Part shown: positions 24,657 to 34,770 of the stretch, piece by piece | Layout: each line of letters opens with the position of its first letter | Numbering within the stretch: the stretch's first letter is position 1 | Assembly: GCA_963575645.1 (NCBI GenBank) | Contig: OY754466.1 | Location: forward strand, 35,310,001 to 35,374,000 | DNA length: 64,000 nucleotides | Direction: 5' to 3' | DNA from: Xanthostigma xanthostigma | Lineage: Eukaryota; Arthropoda; Insecta; Raphidioptera; Raphidiidae | Made by a program: the position numbers and the translations under genes | Notes under the pieces: generated by a model | The model's input: the letters and a program-made list of their open reading frames with translations, nothing else | The model's database searches: none | Told to the model about the DNA's origin: nothing

Positions 24657-24693
24657 AAAAAAATGATGACACATTATAGTGTCATCATTTTTT
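24657..24693. repeat. Perfect short hairpin
   Basis: AAAAAATGATGACAC and its exact complement flank a 6-base ATTATA loop. It is followed by T residues, so it could be a terminator-like or MITE-derived palindrome. No function assigned. Confidence 0.6.
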
Positions 24694-25140
24694 GAATCAG
24701 CAATGAATTAACATTTCCATAATACGTGAGAGTTTATAGAATTAGTATGAGAAAGATTGACTGTTTGGATATGTAACTGCTGAGTAATTGATAACTCATT
24801 CCGCCGCGATAGTGGGAATATTCGAGTTTGAGTCCCGACGGTGAATATTTTGAAAATGAAGTGAACAGCAGTTGTTTTATAGTAGACGGGTGCAAAAAAT
24901 ATCACAGATGTCTCGTCCGTAATTATATTACGACTCGGGTGACTGTTAAATTCTCTTGCTTTCGTTTTAAACATACAATCACATCCACTGTAACGTAACC
25001 CATTACGACGCCAGATATACAATCTACTATTAAATGATAAGGCGTTTAGTCGTTAAACAATATTATTGTTAGCTAACCTTGGAGTCATACTGCTTCTATA
25101 CTTAAATTTTAAGTCACACTTAAATTTGGTAACAGCCAAT

Positions 25141-25677
25141 CAGTGATTCCCAAAGTGGTCTATATCGACCCCCAGGGGTCGACGACAACTTGCAAGGGGT
25201 CCATGTCAGCGGGAAAAAAATTGGGGGTCCATGAAATGAAAATGGGGGTCCACGATAGTGAATCTCCTAACAAGAAAAGAAACAAACTGGACATCGTTAA
25301 CCGAAGAGATTTAAGAATTAATCTAACTAAATTGATGCCAAATGTTGAAAATTTATTATTAAAGCATCTGGTTCATCCCTCACACTAAAAGCATTTATTT
25401 TTTGCTTAGTTATTTTATGTAACAGAAAGTAAATTTTGATTTGATTCGTTTAATTTGAATCTAATTAATAAATGTATAAAACTAAACATTTCACCCTACA
25501 TTTCACTACCGTTATAAATTTAAATCGTTCGAAGTGAGTAGCACTATACCGGTTGTCAAAAATACATTTGAAATTAATGAATTTGCAAAAAAATCAATAT
25601 CAGATAAGCAGGGGGTCTACCCACAACCGAAAAACATGGCAAGTGGTCTATGAGACAAAAAAGTTTGGGGACCTCTG
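25141..25677 (+). mobile_element. Decayed hAT element
   Basis: Left end CAGTGATTCCCAAAGTGG and right end complement CAGAGGTCCCCAAACTT are typical hAT ends. The flanking octamers do not match, so the element is old or rearranged. It carries a scrap of transposase (next entry). Confidence 0.7.
25262..25388 (+). pseudogene. hAT transposase C-terminal (hATC) fragment
   Basis: The frame contains RNKLDIVNRRDLRINLTK and ends HLVHPSH before a stop. The pattern 'RNKL..E.DLR.ALS...P.I..L......HPSH' is the C-terminal dimerisation region of Buster/ZBED-type hAT transposases. No catalytic part remains. Confidence 0.7.
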
Positions 25678-26384
25678 GTCTAGATGAAGGCTGTATGAAG
25701 TTTAAGTGCAAATAAAATAATTAATCACTTGATCTAATGTCAGTCAACAAGTTAATTAGAATAATTTGCAATGAATGTAAATAAATTGTAAAAACACGGG
25801 CCGCAGTGCCAAACCCTATATTATAGTTTATTTGCTTACACAGGCAAAGTGACTATTATGTGAACTGAAGTTTGTTTTCGGCCAAAATCAAAAAATTAAC
25901 TCCGTGATTCCTTAAAATAATAGTTTTTTTCTTAACTCGAATATTATTATCAATTCAACGTTTTCAACCTTCAGTAAGTAAATCCGTAATCCGTATCCGC
26001 GAAATAATGTTCTCACAAAAGTAAATCCGGCCCTATCGGGCGCCGATTTCATTTAAATTTTAGCGGCATATTTTAACGTTGACCAAGGGGTTAAATTGCA
26101 AATTTGAAACGCTTCTGAGAATTTTTTCGGTATTTTTGGGCTCAAAAGATTTTTTTAACCCCTAAATACTACCCTTAAAATGGTCTGATTAGACCCATTT
26201 TAAACAGGTTACGTGCGGTGAGGAGTTCGAACATGTAGACAAAATTTCCTTTAAATCGATTAAGACTCATCATATGGCACATAAGTACTCTCTATTAACA
26301 ACAAATGTAGATTTTTTCACTGTCAAAAGTCGGAAATTTAATCTGATCTTATATTAAGTTGATGCATAATTATTGCGGCTTTAG
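25678..26384. other. Intergenic, no gene recognised
   Basis: No coding frame or transposon ends recognised. Confidence 0.35.
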
Positions 26385-26655
26385 GGCCATTCAGGTATTA
26401 CGTAAGCACCAAAGGGGGGAGGGAGCCTTTGCTTTGCTTATTTTTGAAGACGTGGTCGGGGGGGTCTAGATGGTAATGACGTCAGCAATATTTATTTATA
26501 ACAATAAAGAAACTTGAACAGATTTAAAAAAATATATATTAATCACTAATGTTTACGTAAGCATAGGGGGGAGGGGTAAGAGCTTGCTTACTTTTGCTGA
26601 CAAGGGGAGGGGTAAAACATTACTAAAATTCTGCTTACGTAATAGTTGAATAACC
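26385..26655. mobile_element. TIR element with TATTACGTAAGCA ends
   Basis: GCCATTCAGGTATTACGTAA on the left mirrors TTACGTAATAGTTGAATAAC on the right. G-rich runs (GGGGGGAGGG) follow both ends internally, and TTTACGTAAGCATAGGGGGG also occurs internally in direct orientation. Non-coding. Confidence 0.6.
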
Positions 26656-27769
26656 CCTTTTCATTATTTTTCACTATAGTCGATTTTCACTATTGCGGAT
26701 TTCAAAAAAATTTTCTACACCCATTTTTATTAACTGCAACAAATAGAGAAAATTATCTGGAAAAAGCACACAAAACACCAATTTTTCCAACGAAAAAAGG
26801 CGCAAAATATTTTTTAGGGTGGGAATTCAAAAATCTAATTTTCTGCAAATATAAACGACGTAAACGACTTTTATGTAACTTCTAATTATTATATGTCTAA
26901 TTATTTTGAAACTTTATTTCTGGAAAAAACTGTACCTAATCGGCTCTGCGCTCCCTTGACTTTGACCTAATATACAAGTTCAGGTTTAGGCTAGAATTAT
27001 TCACTGCTTATAGAAACAGCGATACCCCGACCAAGGCCCGTCTTAGGACAAGTGGGGTTTCATGACATAGAATATACGGGACTCCTTTGGCAGAAGTTTG
27101 GGTTGCCAACGTGAATAAACAACCTTCTATAGTGATAATTGTTATTTTGTCTCGGGGGACAAGGGGACCCCACGGAATACGGGTCTCTGAGCTCAAGTCC
27201 AACGAGCCTATGCGGAAAAATGAACATTATTTTTCTTGCAGGATGGATTTATCAACAGTAGTTCAGGACTTTGAAAAATCATAGAAAACTTTTTTTTCGT
27301 TGAAGCATGTAAGATGAACAATTTACTTAAGCGTTGCTCGCAACATAGATGGTGGCCTTGTATTGATGAGTCGAAAGAAACTAAAGTTTTTTGCGAGGCA
27401 GCAATATAGGTATTCTTCGCGGTCGCGATGGCCGGCGTCGTTACGCCGTAGAGACGACGCCCACGCTCCAAGCACACTGCGGACTTTTCAACACACACAA
27501 ACACAATAACTGTGTGCGTGTGCGTAAAAACGTCGAATCGTCCTTGTTATCAATATTGTACAGTTCCGCTACCGGCCAAAGTGTGTCACTGTGTGTATGT
27601 CGTCTGTCCCTCTCATTTCCATTCGTATATATAACATATTATATCCGTTCAGGGTTGCCAGACGTATCAAAAATACAGGTGAAGTTGTCAGATTACACAC
27701 AGAAGTGTGAAGTTTAAAAATGTTCTAAATATGCTGTTCCGGACTACCTATATACCATACAGTTATTAG
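26656..27769. other. Intergenic, no gene recognised
   Basis: Contains a more GC-rich stretch (27000-27650) with several overlapping open frames on both strands but no recognisable family or splice structure. It could include an unrecognised old transposon. Confidence 0.3.
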
Positions 27770-27972
27770 ACTAGAGTACGCGAGTGAGCCGTGAAAGTGT
27801 CTGCAATTCAGACAGAGAACAGTTCCTTATCTCTATGGTAACTAATGATTCAAAACAATGCTGATTTGAGTAAACAAATATCTGCTTTTATGGACTTTCT
27901 GCAGTGTTCTCTCTCTCAACAGAGGACACTTTCACTTATGGCAAGCATATGAACTAGCGTACTCTAGTTACT
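27770..27972. repeat. Small inverted-repeat element
   Basis: ACTAGAGTACGC on the left and GCGTACTCTAGT on the right, with GTGAAAGTGTC and GACACTTTCAC further in. Probably a short MITE. Confidence 0.55.
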
Positions 27973-30018
27973 TATATCTCTATAACCTATACCTGTGGTC
28001 AGCCAACAAACCACTTACATAAAAGTTACCATTTATTAGCCATTTAAAACTTGTGATCCTGACGGGAGACAATTAGATAGTCTCGTACCAGACACAAAAT
28101 TCTGATATCGATATAGGTAAGTACCATAGGCGTTTTAATACAGGTTACTCAGTATAATCAATAATAAATAAAATTAATAAATAAGCGAATATAATATTTG
28201 GACTAATATGATAAGGACCCTAACGAAACAGGATTTTGATCAAATGAATAGCAAGCAAATCATTATAATGTTGTTTTATTATATGATTCCGAGCGTTTTC
28301 ATCCCCCAACAAAACAACCCCCGACAATATATCCTATCAGCAAAACTGGTGTAGAATTACTGTATTACTATCTCATTTTGTATACACGACCCCGTAATTG
28401 TTTTTTAAAGAACTCCCTCCAAAAGCCTTCCCCTTTTCACTGCGAAAAAAAAACGTCATCGCATCGACACGACCCCGTAATTGTTTTTATGTCGGGGGAT
28501 ATTTAGTCAAAATGATATTTTGTCGGGGATATTTTGTCAGGGGATCAAAACGCTCATTACCCCATTCTATACCGCATAATTTTAGAATGATGTAGGTATA
28601 TTTTCAATATTTAACAAATATTTAATGTTAAGAAATAGTTTAATAGATACACAATCAACGCTAAAATTTAACAGCCACTGGCAGATCACAAAAATCGTGT
28701 ATGTTATGTGTGACAGATTTTCTTGCGTTTAGGCGATGTTTTGCATTCCGAAACTCAAAATCTGTTTAACATCAACACATGAAATTTGGTTTATTTATTA
28801 AAACCCTTTAGATTAACTAGAACCTCAAATTTCACGAATACAGCTCAAACGGTTATTGAGATATTAAGGTTTAAAAATCGGCATTTTTATCACTGACTGA
28901 CTGACTGACTTATAGATCAAAAACTTAACCCACTTCCAGATGACCCAGAAAGTTGGAATTTGGCGTCCAGCCAGGTAATTGTATGTATAAAAAGGAAAAA
29001 ATCAGAAAACAGTGAATTTTTAAGATTTGAAATATTTTCCAAGCAATCGATTTTTATTAACACCTATCAAGAGAAATAAGTACAGGAAAAAATATTAATT
29101 TTACAAATCACTTTTGAATGATAAATTATAATAATTTCTTTACAAAAAGTAATGATATCCCATCAATAACATAAAAGTGAAAAAGGGAGCCAAGTTCAAT
29201 ATTCAATACAAAAATAATTGAGATCTAAAAAGGTGTCAAGTTTTCACTTTTTGATGGCATTAGTATGTTACAGTACATATTGTAGTTTGTTGTCAACAAT
29301 GTTTTTTGAAAAAAAAATAATAAATAAAAACATCATAAAAATAGATATGATTCATAATTTAACTACCCCCCCCCCCTCCCATTTCTATTCCGTGTTAGGT
29401 GGTACGCCCGGGTGATCTGGAAACACCTACTTAAAATGTTCACGCACCGCCACTGGTTCTATTACATCGGCGACAATAATTTTCACCGTTTGAACTTAGT
29501 TCTGGCAACCCTGCTTCTGTTACATAATCTCCCGGTGTTCGCAGCATGCCGAAGTCTCTGGACCAGTCGGTTCGAATCGTTCGGATCATCTCATACTGCA
29601 GTAGTAACGAGTTCTGTCCAATAAGCAACGGGTATATCTAGAAAACACAAAATAATAACATTATTAACTCTCAAAATAATGCTAATGAAACAACTGTCAG
29701 TCGATGATAGCGAAACAATTGAATGCCACGAGTGTAGTGAAACAAATGATAGTTTTAAACACGCAAATGTCTCGTAAAACACACTGCCGTCGGTTTTTGT
29801 GTACGCTGTTCCTAATTCGTCCCATTTTATTATAATACAAAGTAGCTATATATTTAGCTGTCCGCCTGTGACTTTAATTATATATGGAATGGTTGTACGT
29901 TATATTATTACATAATAACTTTAGTATAACATAACACGATCGTGTTTGTTTTGTGGTTGAGTAGCGCCTGACTAGGTCGTTTCTTTTCGGACTGTATAAC
30001 CTCAAAAACAACACAACA
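27973..30018. other. Intergenic, minor repeats only
   Basis: GAGCGTTTTCATCCCC (28289) and GGGGATCAAAACGCTC (28541) are inverted and may bound a small element. GACTGACTGACTGACTTATA near 28890 begins sequence resembling a widespread insect repeat. The minus-strand frame at 29440-29628 has gene-like composition but no recognised family, so it is not called. Confidence 0.35.
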
Positions 30019-30425
30019 ATGCCGGGAGATTTGCTGTTGTTAACAGAAGTGAGATTGGTAAGTATTTTAAAAATGTTTAACTCAGCTTTTTTTAATAAAT
30101 ATAGCCTATTACAAAAAAACACACTTTTAAATCTGATGTTATCTTTTATAACTAATAAAACTACAATAGGTAAGACAAGATTTCGCCTGACGTATTTGTT
30201 TTAAAAAATTAAGTAACAAGTCACTGTTTAGTGATCAAAACTACAAAAATGTACATAAATTGATTCTCAAGAAACTATAAGCTTTGAAACCGGTTGCCGC
30301 ATTGGCCATTATTCGTCAAGCCTGCTCTCTAGTAGCTCGAATATGTACTAAAGATACCGCCACATTCTGTGAAAGCTGTGTAGACTTGATAAGGATACAA
30401 GAGGCCACTCTTCGCAGGGGCGTAT
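30019..30425 (+). other. Candidate unknown exons, unproven
   Basis: ATG at 30019 opens MPGDLLLLTEVRL and runs into a clean GTAAGT donor at 30058. A second frame from about 30286 (ALKPVAALAIIRQACSLVAR onward, to about 30420) has coding-like composition. The two do not join in phase with any good acceptor I can see, so a gene is suspected but not supported. Confidence 0.2.
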
Positions 30426-30945
30426 TTGGGGGGAAGGGTATATTGACAATCTCTCCCCTAAACGCTTTTAATTTTATTAAATTTATAACAATTGAAACTC
30501 CGCAGTTTCGTCGTCAAACTCTGCATCGGCACTGTTTTACCGTTTCTTATTATTATTTTGTTATAAAAAGGTATAAGCGACAGCTAGTAAACAGTCCCTT
30601 AACGCTCTACATGATTATACCTAGCAAGTTGAAAGTACAAGAATAAATAAATAACCAAAAGTATAATTCTACATTACGCGCTTGATTCCTTCCCGTTACC
30701 TCGGTGCTCGGTTAACCTGAGATTCTATCCTGAAACGGCCGGTGTTGTACCGTCTTGAGAGGAAGGCTGCAGCGAATTATTACTTACGCGTCGCGTTTAA
30801 TAAGACTTTTATGTTTACTTTGTCCAGGTATCTACTTGTTTTATTTCATTTTAAAATTGTTATAATAAAACATATTTTTAATTTCCTGCAATCAATAAAA
30901 AATCGGGAAGTTATTTTCAACCCAATTTTCGAAAATCGAGTTTTC

Positions 30946-31480
30946 GTCAGATCTCGACGTTTTGAGGTCCTAGGAAGCTATTCTTACTATTTTGGCGATG
31001 ATGTCCGTAATGCTGTATGTGTGTATGTGTGTTGGTGTGTGTGTGTGTGTGGGGGTGTGTTGGTGTGTGTGTGTGTTGTAAACCTTTTATTACTTTTGAA
31101 CGGAGTGTCCGTTTGAAACGCGGTTTGCGGCATCTGAACTTAGATTTCCTGAAAATTTGGAATGATTCGGCCCCATAGATTTTGAGAAATCTCAAATATA
31201 TCTACAAGTTTCAAAAATTTTTGGAAATTTGTTTTTTAGAATATTTTATAAACTACTAAACCGATTAATTCCAAAATCTAATCGGCTCTTCTCAAAAAAA
31301 CTGCGTCGATTGCCGCAAACCGCATAAAAATCGGTTCATTTGTTCAAGAGATATATTGTGAACGAAAATGTCGTATAAGAGAGTGCTTCTTTATTTTGAG
31401 CTCGAAGAGCTAAAAAATAAACTTCTTGTTTATTTTATATATTTCTGAGCATTTTGAACTCGAAAATAGCGGGAAGTTTT
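30946..31480. repeat. Repeat region with TG microsatellite
   Basis: 31015-31078 is an interrupted (TG)n tract. The flanking text (GCGGTTTGCGGCATCTGAAC and following) is low-complexity and resembles a dispersed insect repeat, but no second copy is present in this window. Non-coding in all frames of note. Confidence 0.45.
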
Positions 31481-32427
31481 AGGGATGGGCTGAAGGGTCA
31501 AACTTCTTATAAATTAAAGCAAAACCGTAATTATATCAATTAATTAGGTACGCTGATGGAAAAACAAGAAAACTTGAACTTTTACTTGGAACCAAGGTCA
31601 CGGATCCGTCGGTAGCCACATTAAAGACGTCTCCCTGAGTTATGTTTCTGGTTATTTACTGGTTCTTGTGTTGCAAGCTCATTATAAGTACCTATTAAGA
31701 ATAAATGTTGCAATGAAATAATAAATGTCTTAAATTACTCTGAAAATTAATAAGCAGCCGTCCTACAAATAATTACTAGGGAAATTATAAATCTACTTAC
31801 TTAGATACAAAACCCGTATTCATCGACGACAAAATGCATTGTTCTGGTTTTAAAACTTTTCGTAAATTTATTGACACAAATATTGAAAAGCTGAACATTT
31901 GCACAATAAGAAAAGTTTTCCATTAACTTTTTCAATTAAAAAATATTTTCTGTAAACTTTGTTAATTAGAATAGAATTCGGAAGATCATTATTCTTTTAA
32001 TTATTCTATGGTCTCTTTCACCTGGGATTTTGGTGTTTAAAGCATTCTTCCGGTTTTACAAAATATCGCAATTTTTTTCATGTTTTCATGCGTTTTTCAA
32101 ATCTACAACTTTTTATTACAGTAAGCGCTTTTTGACCCGAATAATATTAACCGATTTTATAGAAAAAACCAAGGTAAATCATTTCCGACTATCCGCAATC
32201 CTGTATCTATTTTAGTTTTAGAGATATGAGCGTTTACATATGTTTTTTTAGAAAAACTTAAAAACGCCATAACTTCTAAACGAAGATACAGAGGTGGGAT
32301 CTAAACGAAGATACAGAGGTGGGAGTGATCGGAATCGATTCAGCGCGATTTTTTGTACAAGAATAACTTCAGTTGTAAGTCATACGTAAACCATATTAAA
32401 CAGATTTTTATTTTTTTTTATTGTAAC
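31481..32427. other. Intergenic, no gene recognised
   Basis: Contains a 22-base direct duplication around 32275-32320 (CTAAACGAAGATACAGAGG twice). Otherwise nothing was recognised. Confidence 0.35.
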
Positions 32428-32972
32428 TAGTGATGTGCCGGATATCCGTATCCGTATCCGTGGATATCCGAGGGAGAAAAAAGATCCGTATCCATATCCG
32501 TTAGTTTTTGGCGGATCTTTTACGGATCTTTCACCTTATTAATTTCCAATTCATAGATGAAATTTTATATATATAGGTGATTAGGTAATATTGAAAAACT
32601 GTTAAATTCCATTCAGATTATTTTTTATTTTTTAAAATCGTATTTGGCACCCTTATATTGCAAACATTTATCGTAGTGAGTACCATACCAATAGTACATA
32701 ACTCAAAGGTACTAAAAAACTATCTTTATAATGAGATATTGCACATCGATCTTTGGAAAGAGACAATCTGTTATGAGAGTTTACTCTTAGAGAGGTCAAT
32801 AACTTTTTTCCATAATAGATAGTCTCTTTCCAAAGGTCGATGTGCAATATTTACCGTTGCGTACTCTAAGAAAGTTAAGATTCGTATCCGTATCCGCGGA
32901 TCTTGAAACCAAATATCCGTATTCATATCCGTATCCGCGGATATACATTTTTAACGATCCGGCACATCACTA
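32428..32972. mobile_element. hAT MITE with exact 8-bp duplication and ATCCGT arrays
   Basis: Ends TAGTGATGTGCCGGATATCC and CCGGCACATCACTA are flanked by ATTGTAAC on both sides (32420-32427 and 32973-32980), a perfect 8-bp hAT duplication. Both subterminal regions carry short tandem ATCCGT units. The centre holds a smaller inverted repeat (CTTTGGAAAGAGAC and complement). Confidence 0.9.
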
Positions 32973-33061
32973 ATTGTAACAGCTGGTAAGTTCTTAAAAA
33001 ATTGAGAAAGTTTTGAAAAATAATATGACCTAAGTAGAAAAAATCATGCTGATTCGATTCC

Positions 33062-33298
33062 GACCATCTGAATATTTTTTAAGTTGGAATGGTTCTGTCG
33101 CCCAATTGGCTGGTATCTTTGAAGCTGGAATTCTTTTGTCGCCCTATTTGGCTGGAACTTTTCCAGATCAATAACTTCAAAACAAACGAACAGTTGATTT
33201 TTTTTTAATTTTAAAAACACTTACGAAACTGTGACACAAAAAAAAATACAGCCAATTGGGCGACGGAACCATTCCAACTTCAAAATTCGGATGTTCTT
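33062..33298. repeat. Foldback
   Basis: AAGTTGGAATGGTTCTGTCG at 33081 is mirrored by CGACGGAACCATTCCAACTT ending at 33280. The next bases (CCCAATTGGCTG and its complement) also pair. The left arm also contains a partial direct repeat of TGTCGCCC..TTGGCTGG. Confidence 0.7.
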
Positions 33299-33879
33299 TT
33301 ATTCTGAAGTTATTGATCTGTCAAAAGAAAATAACTATGGCTGACAAGCATTCTTTGGTTAATTTTGTCAAACCATAAGTAACCATCATAACAAAAAGCG
33401 GTTACCATAATATAAATATTTTTAAATGTGTGTATTTTATTTTATTTATTATAATAAGTATATCAAATGACGGTAATTTTCAGGAGGCTCAATTGTCTGG
33501 AATTTTTTTCAGACACGTTAATGTTATAAGCATATTTGAGTATTTTGATATTGTTCATAAATAAAAACCAGTGGGAGTATATGCCCAAGTAATTCAAGAA
33601 TTACAAGGCGCGAAATTTTACGTCATATACCCCGGTGTTTTGCTTGAAAATCGGTGTATATATTTAACGACACTTGGAGAATAATATAGTATAACTTAAT
33701 TTACTTATTCTAAGTAAAAATAACAGTTGAAAATAATGAAACACAGAAAGGAAAATATAATTTTAATAAATTCATGGTTCTCTATGTAATATGTTATTGT
33801 GTCATGCAAAAATTAAACATAACTAACATCTTCAGAACAAAAGAATAACAGATTTGTTTTCAAAATATTTCTGAAATTA

Positions 33880-34566
33880 TGAGTTTAGAAAAAAAATTCA
33901 TAACTTTCTTGTAAAAACAGATAGAAAAATAAACCGTTATGAAAAGTACCCAATTATTATATAAAAACAACTTTATAACATATATGTGCCGACTTTAGCT
34001 CAAAGAATTTTTTACAAAACTTTCTTTAAAATAGAATAATAAAACATTATAAAAACTACACCATTATTATATAAAAAACAACGATGGCATGTATCTCTTT
34101 TGCGCATGCGCCGATTTTTCCCAAAAATTATAAAAAACTCTTGTCAAAATAGATCGAATAATAAACTGTTATGAGAAGTATACCATTGTTATATACAAAC
34201 AACTTTATAACTTATACCTCTTCTGCGCATGCGCCGACTTTCCCTCAAAAAACATTTTACAAAACTTTCTTGTAAAGTAGAATAATAAAACATTATAAAA
34301 AGTACACCATTATTATATAAAAAACAACTATGGCTTGTATCTCTTTTGCGCATGCGCCGATTTTTCCCAAAAATTATACAAAACTCTTGTAAAAATAAAT
34401 CGAATAATAAACTGTTATGAAAAGTATACCGTTGTTATATACAAACAACTTTATAACTTATACCTCTTCTGCGCATGCGCCGACTTTCCCTCAAAAAACA
34501 TTTTAGAAAACTTTCTTGTAAAGTAGAAAAATAAAACATTATAAAAAGTACACCATTATTTTATAA
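33880..34566 (+). repeat. 123-bp satellite with GCGCATGCGC palindrome
   Basis: The palindrome recurs at 34102, 34225, 34348 and 34471, a 123-base period, with a degenerate copy upstream near 33986. Alternate monomers resemble each other most (TATCTCTTTTGCGC versus TACCTCTTCTGCGC), so the array is a two-monomer higher-order repeat. Related single units occur at 37681-37830 and 48905-49150. Confidence 0.85.
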
Positions 34567-34770
34567 AAAAATTGGTTGTCTGTAAAGTCGGTTTACGGAC
34601 GATAGTTTTACGTGATAAAGTATTCCGCTCGAATATCATATTTAATAATACATTACTGCGCTCTCGCTTACACGCACAGGGTCAGGCGGAACGTTATGGA
34701 ACGTTACACTTTTTCGTGCGTGCAGCTGGTGTTTCATCAATTTATAAGACGTTATCACGTCAAAAACTTA
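34567..34770 (+). repeat. Repeat E, copy 2
   Basis: Complete copy of the repeat at 24308-24505, sitting exactly between the 123-bp and 120-bp satellites. It starts TTGGTTGTCTGTAAAGTCGG and ends in TTATCACGTCAAAAACT. Confidence 0.8.

Noticed and set aside
29440-29628. Minus-strand frame with gene-like composition (RDFGMLRTPGDYVTEAG)
   Set aside because: No family recognised, no good splice sites or start context seen, and overlapping frames are equally open.
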